DNA from: Synchiropus splendidus | Lineage: Eukaryota > Chordata > Actinopteri > Syngnathiformes > Callionymidae | Length of the DNA: 64,000 nucleotides | Assembly (NCBI RefSeq): GCF_027744825.2 | Contig: NC_071348.1 | Location: forward strand, 13,425,563-13,489,562 | Reading direction: 5' to 3' | In this document: piece after piece, positions 27,036 through 37,212 of the stretch | How the letters are laid out: every line of letters starts with the position of its first letter | Numbering within the stretch: the first letter of the stretch is position 1 | Made by a program: the position numbers and the translations under genes | Notes under the pieces: generated by a model | What the model was told of the DNA's origin: nothing | Databases searched by the model: none | The model's input: only the letters and a program-made list of their open reading frames with translations

Positions 27036-27576
27036 TTAGCTCTGAGCTGGGATCCAGTAGAGCTGTTGCAACACACTCCAGAAGAGCAGGAATCGTGGTG
27101 TTCGTCCCAAGCTGAAGGTAAGGCAGAAGCCAAGGGAATATCCCGGCTTTATGTTTATATCTTTCTCATCCATGTGCAAAGCTGGACGCTGGCGATTAGA
27201 GCGAACAATAGCGGAATCTAACACGGTTGAAATCTCTGTAAAATCTTTGATAGGTCCTTTGAGAATAAACATGGGTGACTGTGGACATAAAATGTGATGG
27301 CTCAGCAAATTTGCAGGTCAATAGATCTACAGCCTAGTTTTACAGGCGTTTTGTGCATCATTTGACCGATGATAATCTGCCAAAATCTTTAATAAGAAGC
27401 CTCTCTCTCAGAGAGGAACAGTAAAATTGACGATGATCATAAACCTTGTTCATAAAATCATAAAAAGGGCAGTCGAGCCACTTGAGCCTCGTCACCAGAG
27501 CGACCAGCGAATCGGCTTCCTCCGCGTTTAACACCGGCCCTGCGTTCAATATATCCAGTCTATTTCTGAGACCCAT
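27036..27576 (-). other. Two unexplained open frames in a CpG-richer patch
   Basis: On the minus strand a 72-codon frame (27576-27358) begins MGLRNRLDILNAGPVLNAEE and ends in TGA. A 90-codon frame (27308-27036) in another phase contains DFTEISTVLDSAIVR and DEKDINIKPGYSLGF. Amino-acid composition is protein-like, with few low-complexity runs. The patch has visibly more CpG than neighbouring intron DNA (for example gagcgaccagcgaatcgg, ggacgctggcgattagagcgaac). I do not recognise either peptide. It could be a frameshifted insertion from a foreign or mobile source, an unannotated exon pair, or chance. Confidence 0.2.
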
Positions 27577-27599
27577 TTTTCAATCTGGAGAGTGCTAAA

Positions 27600-30200
27600 C
27601 GTGCAGCAGCCCAAGTGTTTCATTGAGGCTTTTGTTCCAGACATATTAACCAGCGGAGAACAGAGCAGCCAGGCACTTCACTCCGCACTTCACTGCTCTT
27701 GCTTCATTAAAACAATAAATCTGCTTGTCGGAAGGAAAGGTTATGGCCAGAGACTGTCTGGTGTCATGTGTATTAAGAGGAGCACGTTTCCTCGCCACCT
27801 GCAGTTAAGATATAGCGCGTGAGCGTTCGGATGATGGATCTATAAGTAGCCTCTGCTGGAATGAAAAATGTGCTTAACCTTTTTATGTCACACACTGGGG
27901 TGCATTGATCAGCGGTGCAGCAATACATGACAAATATGGATAAATAAGTGTGTCTTCATGTTCATCTGAAGAAGAGAAGATGTTTGTGGACTTCAAAACA
28001 CTTGTGAAAGACTTGTGTGTTTAAGGGAACCACAAAGCATCTTTGAAAATACAGCCAGCAACTGTATTTTGCTACCATCTTGTCTTGGGAGAACACGCGC
28101 GCAGAGGCACAGTCAGCAGAGTTTACAGTATTTCATTGTGCACACAGATTATACCCAGTCTCAGTTGAGTTCTGTTACGCTACTATTCTCCCTCTTGTTT
28201 CAGTGTTTGAGAGACTTTTTAATCCACTAAGCAAATATGGGTTTGCTTCACCTTGATCTTGTGTTTGCCAACAACAAAACAAATACACTAAGCATTGTGT
28301 ACCACTTTTAGTTATGTTATGAATGCTTCACATTTTAGCTCTACCAAAAAGATACACACATCTACTGTGGAATGTCAACAGAGTGATGCATCGCTTGTAA
28401 AACAAATTTGAAATGCAAACCATACACTGTTTAGCCAAGCTGTTTCCTAGTTTGCATGTTTTCGTGCTTCACCATGTAGCAGAAAAAAAGTGCCTTGAAT
28501 ATAGTATATAATACTGCACTATCAGGCAGTCATGCATGCTGCCCTCTGTGTATATGCATCAGTTGTAGTTCTGCCCCTACAAGCTACATTTAGTGAGCCC
28601 AGGAAAACTTGGTGTCGGTGAAACCTAATAGAAAATGTGATACGGGAAAATGACTGGAGCTCAACTAATCACACTACCAATACCCGTCACTGGGCGGGAG
28701 GGGGCTTTGTGAAAAAGAAAGAGGAGTGCGGCAGCCAGAAGAGGGAAAAATGGAAAGAAGATGGGAATGTAACTTGGGAGGTAATGAAGAGAAAGGAGAG
28801 AAGAGAGGCGGGGAGATTACAGAGAGTCCCGGCAGTAAACCCAGGGGATTGTGTCCTGGGTGCAGCATCACAGCTGCGCTGATAGCTTCGAGATTGGGGT
28901 GGTGTTGCTGATGAGAGTGATTCTCTGCCACAGTGGGTAACACTCTGCTGTGGTGCTGATGGCATTGTGATTGTGTGGGGTTGCGGCGGACCCTGCCAAA
29001 GGCCTGGTGACCACCCGTCCCTGAAGCTCTAAAGGGACAAGACAGTGCTTCCTAATCCTGACAATATTCTTCCGAAGCACATTTCGGCCAGATCCCAGTT
29101 ACAGGATCAGGGTTTCCATGGCTGGGTACACCGGATACGACCTTACAGCTGAAGTCCAGCAGAGGCGCCAAAAAGAACCCCTTGGGAAGAATGAGAATCT
29201 GCGCAGTATCACATTCTGTGCATCAGTATAAGGAAGAGAAAAGTAAGAGAACACTGACAACTTGTCAGCCCAAACAGAGGAGGACCAACTTTCTCCTTGG
29301 TCCAGCTCTTGGAGACCCTGAACAAAAGTAAACATCTGGATCATTACACTGACATCCAAATGTCTGCTATAGCCTAAAAATATTTAACTGTCAGCGCAGT
29401 TCCTCCTGTACAGGTTTCTTTGTTTGTATGTTTACTTGTTACACACAGAGGAGTCAAACTCAATCACACAAAGGGCCGAAGTATAGACTTATTGAACAGT
29501 GCAGGAAAGAAGAGTGTATCAGTCGCTGCCATCTGTTTTTTGGAAGTCCCTGGATTAAATGTTGACATTCAAAATATCTGATAGAGTAGTGCCGTTAAAC
29601 ATAATACCCATCTGGTTTATTTAAAATTAGAATGTAACTTTAACTTTTAACAAAACAATGCATATCTAAAACCACTCGGTGGGCCAGATTTGCAACCCTG
29701 GGCCTCAGGTTTGACACATGGTTTAGTAAATAGATCGGTATAGGTTAGTGTACAGATCAGGACCAGTTCAGATTTCATGAATATAGGATCTTTTTATAAA
29801 TGTATATGACACCACATTCTTTTTGACCATCCCTCAGCGTGCAGTGACAGAGTGCAACAAAAATATTGCTTCCATTTAAAATACATTTAACACCCCAATA
29901 AATGATTCAATTGAAAAGATCTGATTGATTTTAATCATATTCTTATTTATTATAAATTCGGTCGTTTGGCTGAGTTGTAACATCCACTTGGTTGCTGCAT
30001 GAAGCACATTCTTTCGATTGACGAAGGGGTGTCTCATTTATCGTGTGCCATTGAGCAACATCAGTACAAAACAAGTTCAGACCGGTGATCTCTTGCAGCC
30101 AACAAACACAGGAACACTTTTGCTCACGATTTGTCAGGAATGTGTCAGAGCGCATGAATCACTGCCGCACCGTGCGTCATTACGCACAGCGTCCTCTCAC
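27600..30200. other. Intron 1 DNA next to exon 1, nothing recognised
   Basis: Purine-rich stretch at about 28700-28830. No transposon end, RNA gene or recognised frame. Confidence 0.35.
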
Positions 30201-30325
30201 CTGGTGTTTGTAGAATTCCAGTAAACGATGTGCCGTTTGGCCAGAGTTGGTGAGATGAGATTAAAGAGGAGAACCGTTGCTTTCCACGCAGGCAGAGCCC
30301 CGGGTCTCCACACCGGGGAGCCCAT
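30201..30325 (-). CDS. efna4: Ephrin-A (ephrin-A4-like), coding exon 1
   Basis: First coding exon of a GPI-anchored ephrin-A, a cell-surface ligand for EphA receptor kinases in contact-dependent guidance. The ATG is at 30325-30323 with an A at -3 and a G at +4. An in-frame TGA about 30 codons upstream, with no other ATG between, fixes this start. Residues 1-29 look like a signal peptide (hydrophobic stretch ATVLLFNLISPTLA, probable cleavage after LA). Next comes the start of the receptor-binding domain, KRHIVYWNSTNT, the family hallmark (V-Y-W-N-S-S/T-N) with its N-glycosylation sequon. The exon ends in CAG followed by donor gtgagag at 30200, in phase 2. Its last two bases plus the first base of exon 2 make the Arg codon that links NSTNT to LTSGEL. 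The ephrin-A identity is secure; the paralogue assignment rests mainly on exon 2. Confidence 0.9.
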
Positions 30326-30860
30326 CCTGAGCGTTGCAAGGGGCCACGCAGACAGTGCGCACAAGCGGGGAGTGGCTGCAGCGTGGCTCAGGTGAGGCTC
30401 AGGTTCCTTCCTCAACTTTCAAGTGAAACTCAATCAGTTACTGCGAAGTCAAAATCCACGCCATCTGCACGCGCTTGTCAAGCATGAACGCTGTTTTTAA
30501 CGGCTGCAGGGTAGAAGGTGAGAGCTTCCACGTGAAAAAGTTCTGGCGACTTTCTCCACAGTCCTCATGATGGATGAAGTGAGTCCTCGAGAAAACAATT
30601 CGCCCACGGTGGCATACGCGCTTTTCCTGTGTTTTCACGTCCGGTTCCAGGTCAGACCGTGGATTTAAACAGCCAGCAGGTTTGGCAACCCCAAGCAGGA
30701 GGGTTGGGTGGGAGTGTCCGCCGGGTAGAGGGCGTCGCCATGGAAACTTTGGACCAATTGGAAGGCCTGGGTGTGGTGAGGGGTGAAATCCTTGTAGGGT
30801 GCGCCGACTGGTGTAGACAGTCTGTCACTATTCAAGTGGCCCATATGCTGCCACCGAGGC
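30326..30860 (-). promoter_or_regulatory. Probable 5' UTR and promoter region of the ephrin-A gene
   Basis: This stretch directly upstream of the ephrin ATG is richer in G+C and CpG than the surrounding DNA. It contains an E-box cacgtg near 30524-30529, a tttaaa near 30663-30668, an RFX X-box-like site GTCGCCATGGAAAC at 30734-30747, and a palindromic CCAAT box ccaattgg at 30754-30761. I cannot place the transcription start from sequence alone. The call rests on position relative to the start codon and on motif content; function is inference. Confidence 0.5.
30734..30761. promoter_or_regulatory. RFX X-box-like site next to a CCAAT box
   Basis: GTCGCCATGGAAAC (30734-30747) differs from the palindromic RFX consensus GTTGCCATGGCAAC at two positions. 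Six bases later lies ccaattgg (30754-30761), a CCAAT box readable on both strands. The pair sits about 410-440 bases upstream of the ephrin start codon. RFX plus NF-Y sites are a known promoter combination, but occupancy here is inference. Confidence 0.4.
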
Positions 30861-30978
30861 TGGGAATAACCGCATACTGGTTTATTGATTTATAGGCAAG
30901 CAGGCCACCGATCACGTATGAATTGCAAAGAGTACGGAGGACTAAGAAAATGGCATCGAAGTATATTGCATGTCTGAG

Positions 30979-31001
30979 CATGATTATTATTATTATTATT
31001 A
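30979..31001. repeat. (ATT)n microsatellite
   Basis: About seven uninterrupted att units. Confidence 0.9.
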
Positions 31002-31295
31002 TGGCAAAGTAGAAATGGAACTACAGGAGAGGTGCCACCCACTAGTCTTAAATAGCATTAATTCACGTGATATGTATTCTTATGGGGAAAAACATCATTA
31101 TTATTCCAAGAATTATTGTAATGTATATGGGAAATCCGGAAAGAATTTTGCGTTCGGGATATTGACTACAAAAACGAAAAAAAAAAAATGTGTTGACTAT
31201 ACTAGGGGGAGTTATAAAAGCAAAAAAGCTTGAGCACTTTGTGGAAATATGCAACGAAATTAGTTATAGAATTTTTAAAGGGGAAAAAAAAAAAA

Positions 31296-31318
31296 TTATA
31301 TATATATATATATATATA
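31296..31318. repeat. (TA)n microsatellite
   Basis: About eleven ta units following a poly(A) run, directly left of the LTR-like element. Confidence 0.9.
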
Positions 31319-31345
31319 GTCACGTTTCGTGGAACAAGGAGCAAA

Positions 31346-31903
31346 TGTCACGTGTTGGGAACGTGGAGCTGGACCCAAGTGTGAGTGGTGAAAGTTACAG
31401 TGAGGCAGGAGCGAGTTAGAAATAATATTTAATAATTAAACAAACAAAAAGACAACAGAAAGTGCCACCGAACCGAGAAAAACTAAGCAAAAGTACAACG
31501 AACCGAGAATAAACTACAAAAGAGAACAGGAAACGCATGGAAACTGGGAGAAACTAAACACTTAACTCAGGCACCAGGGTTTAACACAGAATAATCCAAA
31601 GTTAGCTAGCACACAGAACAAGAGACCAAAACAAGGAGAGCCAAGCGAACGAGGAGTTACCACAGGAGCATCACAGAAACTAGAAGTCCATAGGGAAACA
31701 ATGGGAGACAATCTCGTGGGCACAAAGAAGAGAGTCCAGGAAACTAGAAGACACGATCTGGCACATGTTGCTGGAGTCCAGGTGCTTAAGTACTTAGGTG
31801 ATCAGGGGTTCATTGGCTCCAGCCGTGTGCCAGAGGAACAGGAAGGGAGGCGGAAGAAACCAAAACATGACTCAAGGGACAAAACAGTAGCAGAGTCATG
31901 ACA
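31346..31903 (-). mobile_element. Solo-LTR-like repeat with TGTCAYG...CRTGACA ends
   Basis: The 558-base unit starts TGTCACGTG and ends GTCATGACA, so it has TG...CA termini within a 5-7 base inverted repeat, as LTRs do. On the minus strand it finishes with attattaaatattatttctaac, a plausible polyadenylation zone, then cactcacacttgggtccagc and the end. That layout resembles fish Gypsy-type LTRs. No flanking target duplication is visible (gcaaa versus tatat) and no internal retroelement region lies beside it. The LTR reading is inference; it could be another class of TGTCA-ended repeat. Confidence 0.5.
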
Positions 31904-32669
31904 TATATATTACTACTGCAAGTGGCAATTGTAGTAACGACAGTACCAGTATATTGGTGAAAATTAAAAGTTTGGCGGCTAAATAATGCATCTGGAAACA
32001 ATAATAATAACCAAATAATAATTAGATGATTATATAAATATTGATAAAAACTAATGTGACTACTTGTAAATGCGTGTGTAAATATATGAATTAGAAATAT
32101 TAGAGTTGAAAAAGCATCCAGGTAAGTTACATTAGGTTTCAATGTTATGATGTAGATAGTCGAGGTGGCATGTCAGTTATCTCTCTATACCTCCACATTA
32201 TGTATCAAGTATCAAATCATGGTTCATTATAATTCATAGGAAGACCATAATTGGGCTCTTGGGAAGGTTCTAAGACAGTTGTGACTCTTCATGGGGTGTA
32301 AACGATTTGTTAAATCCTCTTCAAATCTTCACCTGTCCTGCTGTATCTTAGAGAAAAATCAGAGTTTTACTCCCTTCGTTTCCGCTGCTCCTGTTAAACT
32401 TTTATTGGCCTCTGGCTCCAATTAAAATAAAATTAGGCATCAAAGTGGTGCGTTCAGGGTCCCGCCCCACCAGGTAATGAAACAGCAGGAAGCCTCAGCA
32501 CCTCTGACCATTATCTGATGCACTGTGGGTTCAGCTCGTGTGTGTGTGTGTGTGTATGAAGTATTAATTCTAGATGTTGTCAGCCACCCTGGGGGATAGT
32601 GTATTGACAATAATCGCTGCACCTCCAAGGGCGAAAGCCACCAGTGGTCCTCTCTAATTATGGGATTTT

Positions 32670-32700
<31 letters not shown>

Positions 32701-33358
32701 GCTGCGGGATTGTTTCAGCTGTATCACTTATCTAGACGTTGATATGTTTCGTTAAAACGTGCTCCCACTGCACTGATGGTTCTTTTCCCACCACCCCCAT
32801 CCTCTGCTTCGCGTGTGCTCATGTATGTGTGTGTTTGGCACCAGGACTCATTAGCTCACTTCCTGGAGATCATTAATTTCCCATGATGCCTCAGTGATCC
32901 TGTGTGGCTAATTTGTCCCCGGCGAGCGAGCGAGCGCTTCTGCACCGAACGTGTCCGGACCACAGAGGAGCATTCGATAGTGGGCTCTCTCTAACTCATT
33001 TTGATTGATCCTTGGTACCAGACAGTTGCTGGGGACTTCTTAAAGATTTTGTCAAAGATTAAATCTGTCCTGGGAACATTTTGATTCCTTCTTTACAAGC
33101 CCCTAATCTTTACTTTTGTCATTACGCTACAGCAGCGGCTTCTGCTCTCTGCTTGGTTGTTGGTTCTAAATGGGGTGTTCTGGGCTTCTGGACTATAGAG
33201 CGATCAGCCACAGTGAGGAGATGGTATGGACCGTTTCGTTCACAATCGATATGCTACTCTACACTGAAAAGCTAAAAGCTAACATGACGTTTCACAAATT
33301 TACACTTGTAGAGCATCAAGATTCATTCTGTTGTTTAACAGTGAAAAACTTTTTAGAC
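31904..33358. other. Intergenic; two (GT)n runs
   Basis: (TG)n at about 32535-32555 and a longer (GT)n at about 32672-32700. Otherwise nothing recognised. Open frames across the GT runs are artefacts. Confidence 0.5.
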
Positions 33359-33432
33359 ACATTTTTGTGTCTATTTGTTTGGTCATGAATTTAGTTTTAA
33401 ATTCATGACCAAAAGAATAGACACAAAAATGT
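33359..33432. repeat. 74-base near-perfect hairpin
   Basis: Arms of 35 bases (33359-33393 and 33398-33432) with two mismatches and a 4-base loop gttt. The arm begins acatttttgtgtctat and ends ggtcatgaattta. No homology to the listed repeats was noticed. It could be a microRNA-like fold, a palindromic transposon relic or a template-switch product. Confidence 0.85.
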
Positions 33433-35645
33433 AAACACACAAAGAATTATTATTGTTATAAGGCAAGCTGAGATAATAAATGTTGCTTCTTCTCTGCAAA
33501 ACCTGAATGAAATGATGCAAAGTTTGGAGCTAAATTGCGAACGGTATGTCGACCTTAACTCAAGTAAAGTTGTCAAAATGGGTTTCCTGACTAACAATCT
33601 GGATGTCAACTTTACAGAAGGGAATTTGAACTCAAAAACAATGCCTGAACATTTGTTGTTGTTGTTAAGTTGTCAAAATTGTTTCACTGAAAGTGATAAC
33701 ATCAGTTTGAATTTTCATTTCACCCTTTCCAATGAGTTATTCAGTGTTTTGCTCACTTAGATCCTGTTCAAATGGCTGTGTTGAAGAAAGAAAACAACTG
33801 TGTCTTCAGTGATCTTTTACAAAGTCCCATGTTTTTTTTGAAAGCTGCCTTTTATGTTGCTTTTTGTTGTCGTCAGTCATCTTTTTCTTTTTTTTTTTCA
33901 TATTGGCAAAAAACAGTTTTTGACAGAAATGGTTGCCCCCACCAGAATATTGCAAATTAGTTTAAAAAAAAAAAACCACACAAGATTGAAATAAAATTGA
34001 AACTGTGAATTGAAAAAAACGTGTGATCTGTGGTGGGATAATTTTTGCCATATCGCCCAGCCTTATCTGGACACTTTGGTTTCTGCAAATAGCCCACAAA
34101 CTTAGGCACGTGTCAGTAGTTACAATTATTCATGAATTAAAATGTATTTTCGACAATTATGATAAACCTTGGTACAGGTTCCATCTGTTTTATTTTTTCT
34201 ATGAATGTTAGCTTAGAACAGGTTAGACAACACTGCTCGACAGAATGTTTCTCTGGTTAGTGTTAGCTGCATATCAGGAGAATACATTTCTACCAGGATG
34301 CTTCTTTTGCCCTCAATAATGCCATATTTTAATACTAAGAGACATAGTCTTGACTGAAGATGGAATAACTCCGTCACTGTCCGATCTTAGAAGACCTCCA
34401 AATGAAGGTAAGAAATAGAGTGACGTCCTGAGAAAAGATGGCGGCACAAGGGAGATGTGGGGAAACCTGGACACCATGAAATCCTAAAGTTCATCAACTT
34501 TCTAAAACTTTTGTACTGTTTTATGGTGACATTGAAAACCTTTTATTTAGCCTCTTTCACTCATATCTCAATCCTTGACTCAGCTGAAAAACAGTTTACT
34601 AGATTCTCCAACATTCTTCATCCAATGAGGTTGGAATGACCTCAACATGTCTCTCAGACTGTAAATTCTACAATATCTACACAAAATCTGAAGAATTGAA
34701 TGAATGAATATGAACCATAGTTTCAACCAAATCAAGGTTCAAACATGTATATTTCACTTTAAGAATGAAAGGATGATGGTAGAAAACTAACCTCACAGTT
34801 TAAGCACAGGGTTGGGACTGAGCAACTTCATATGTCACACATGAACACGTGTACATAACCACTGCTCACAGGCACACAATGTCAAATCTTCACACAGCTC
34901 AAGACGGGCCCCATTCTCCATCTCAACACTAAGCTTACTATATTGGGACTGGCACTATTTTTGATCATCCATAAGCCAGCATGGATGTGCCATACAAGTC
35001 ATGTCAGTCCATAACTCACCCGTCAGCCCAGAAGACATCATGTCTGTCGCTCTCACTCCCTTTGGTTTTGAAAGGAATGAATATATCGCAGGTTTATCCG
35101 CCAATGAGATCCATGAAATGAGTTGTGAATGGTGACAGTTGGTGACTTGTGTACTGCTGTGCGACTCTTTCATGAATGTGTTTATGTATATGGATAAAAA
35201 TTGAGTTGTTTTGATGCAGTATTCTTCGCTTAACATGTGTCTCCAATGTGTCCTGTGTCTGCGCTGGGACTTCCTCATAGGTGGACAGATGACTGAGCTA
35301 CCTAACCAGGAGGAACGGATTTTAACTGTGCACAAACAGTATGTGACCCTGTTCTTTCTGAAAAACTTCTCGGACACCCTTAATATTTGACACAAATTAA
35401 AAAAATAAATAAATTCATGACTGTTTTAATGTGTCATTTCTCAGTATTGCCGTGTCAAAGTCAACATGTAACAACATGGAACTGAACGAAACATAAATAG
35501 TTTAGTAGTTCAGCCATTAGCGTGCAACAGAAAGCATTGGGTGTCTGAGAGCACCTTCCCACCACTGTATGTTTACTCCGCTGAAACTCAGAAACGTAAA
35601 AGACCACACTTAATAGTCATTTTTAGCGTCTCTCAGTTTGTATTC
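33433..35645. other. Intergenic AT-rich DNA; hAT-like end near 34065
   Basis: gataatttttgccatatcgcccagccttat (34037-34066) has the reverse complement ATAAGGCTGGGCGATATGG, a fish hAT-type terminus. The attached body is about 33880-34066. Nothing else recognised. Confidence 0.4.
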
Positions 35646-35652
35646 CCGCGAA

Positions 35653-37206
35653 CACCTTCACCTTCACCTTCACCTTCTTCTGCCGCTTATCCGGGGTCGG
35701 GTCACGGAGGCAGCATTCGGAGCAAGGAAGCCCAAACTTCCCGGTCCGCACAAACCTCCTCCAGCTCCTCCCGGGGGATCCCGAGGCGTTCCCAGGCCAG
35801 ACCGGAGACATAATCTCTCCAGCGAGTCCTGGGTCTTCCCCGGGGTCTCCTCCCGGTAGGACATGCCCGGAACACCTCCCCAGGGAGGCGTCCAGGGGGC
35901 ATCCGGATCAGATGCCCGAGCCACCTCAGCTGGTTCCTCTCGATGTGGAGGAGCAGCGGCTCCACCCCGAGCTCCTCCCGGATGACCGAGCTCCTCACCC
36001 TATCTCTAAGGGTGCGCCCAGCCACCCTGCGGAGGAAACTCATCTCAGCCGCTTGTATCCGCGATCTCATCCTTTCGGTCACTACCCAAAGCTCGTGACC
36101 ATAGGTGAGGGTGGGAACGTAGATCGATCGGTAAATCGAGAGCTTCGTCTTGTGACTCAGCTCTCTCTTCACCACGACGGTCCGATACAGCGACCGCATC
36201 ACTGCCGCCGCTGCACCAACCCGTCTATCAATCTCACGCTCCCTTTTTCCCTCACTCGAGAACAAGACCCCGAGATACTTAAACTCCGCCACTTGAGGCA
36301 AGACCTCTCCACCAACCTGGAGAGAGCAAACCACCGTGTTCCGGTCGAGAACCATGGCCTCAGACTTGGAGGTGCTGATCCCCATCCCGGCCGCTTCACA
36401 CTCGGCTGCAAACCGACCCAGCGCATGCTGAAGGTCCCGGTCCGATGAGGCCAGCAGAACAACATCGTCCGCAAATAGCAGAGATGAAATTCTGTGGTTC
36501 CCGAACCGGATCCCCTCCGCCCCCTGGCTACGCCTAGAAATTCTGTCCATAAAAGTGATGAACAGAACCGGTGACAAAGGGCAGCCCTGGCGGAGACCAA
36601 CATGCACCGGGAACAGGTCTGATTTCCTGCCGGCAATGCGAACCATGCTCCTGCTCCGGTCATACAAGGAGCGGACAGCCCCTAGCAGAGGGTCCCGCAC
36701 CCCATATTCCCGGAGCACCCCCCACAGGACATCGCGAGGGACACGGTCGAATGCCTTCTCCAAATCCACAAAGCACATGTGGACTGGTTGGGCGAACTCC
36801 CATGAACCCTCGAGCACCCGGTGGAGGGTATAGAGCTGGTCCAGTGTTCCACGACCGGGACGAAAACCACACTGTTCCTCCTGGATCAGAGGTTCGACTA
36901 TTGGCCGAAGTCTCCTCTCTAGTACCCTGGAATAGACTTTTCCAGGGAGGCTGAGGAGTGTGATCCCCCTATAGTTGGAACACACCCTCCGGTCCCCTTT
37001 CTTAAACAGGGGGACCACCACCCCGGTCTGCCAATCCAGAGGCACTGTCCTCGACTGCCACGCGATGTTGCAGAGACGTGTCAGCCACGACAGCCCTACA
37101 ACATCCAGGGATTTCAGATACTCCGGACGGATCTCATCCACTCCCGGGGCCCTACCACCGAGGAGCTTACGAACAACCTCGGTGACTTCGGCCCGGGTGA
37201 TGAGAG
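35653..37206 (-). mobile_element. Rex3 (RTE clade) LINE, 5'-truncated copy
   Basis: A non-LTR retrotransposon copy retaining the reverse transcriptase and 3' end. The 3' end (left) is gccgcttatccgggg-type sequence followed by four CACCTT units (35653-35676), the short tandem tail typical of RTE elements. The right edge stops in coding sequence near 37206, so the endonuclease half is absent, as expected for 5' truncation. The sites of the widely used Rex3 PCR primers, as I remember them, are present at 36569-36589 and 37014-37033 in the right relative orientation. A gaacacc occurs at both edges (35650-35656, 37206-37212) as a possible target duplication, but on the left it overlaps the tail repeat. 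Confidence 0.92.
35702..37206 (-). CDS. Rex3 reverse transcriptase, open but lacking its N-terminus
   Basis: The frame is open from the truncated edge (reads ITRAEVTEVVRKLLGG then GPGVDEIRPEYLKSL) to a TGA at 35704-35702, about 500 codons without a stop. Reverse transcriptase landmarks in order are VPLFKKGDRRVCSNYRGITLL, QCGFRPGRGTLDQLYTL, FVDLEKAFDRVPR, GLRQGCPLSPVLF, the catalytic SSLLFADDVVLLAS (36447-36482) and FKYLGVLFSSEGK. The RTE C-terminal part follows: IYRSIYVPTLTYGHELWV, FLRRVAGRTLRDRVRSS, RWLGHLIRMP and CPTGRRPRGRPRTRWRDY. The apurinic-endonuclease domain that nicks target DNA is missing, so the copy cannot mobilise itself. The lack of stops suggests a fairly young insertion. Frames on the opposite strand are shadows of this gene. 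Confidence 0.9.
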
Positions 37207-37212
37207 AACACC

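Larger units (their letters stand above)
4918..30200 (-). other. efna4: Ephrin-A intron 1 (25.3 kb)
   Basis: Inferred from the in-phase exon pair: donor gtgagag at 30200, acceptor ttattccag ending at 4918. A long first intron is usual in ephrin-A genes. It carries several transposon copies listed separately and two unexplained open frames (16.3 kb and 27.0-27.6 kb). I found no other exon of a known gene inside it. Confidence 0.85.

Noticed and set aside
30326..30415. An upstream extension of the ephrin coding region to 30415
   Set aside because: The first codon there is TTG, an in-frame TGA lies just above it, and the added residues would place 30 polar residues before the signal peptide. 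The ATG at 30325 has a good context.
30629..30895. 88-codon plus-strand frame just upstream of the ephrin gene
   Set aside because: No recognised similarity; it overlaps the expected promoter and looks like a chance frame in GC-richer DNA.
32440..32727. 95-codon minus-strand frame with Thr-His repeats
   Set aside because: Its repeats are translation of two (GT)n microsatellites.
35912..36954. Plus-strand open frames of 92-178 codons
   Set aside because: They are antisense shadows of the Rex3 reverse transcriptase on the minus strand.
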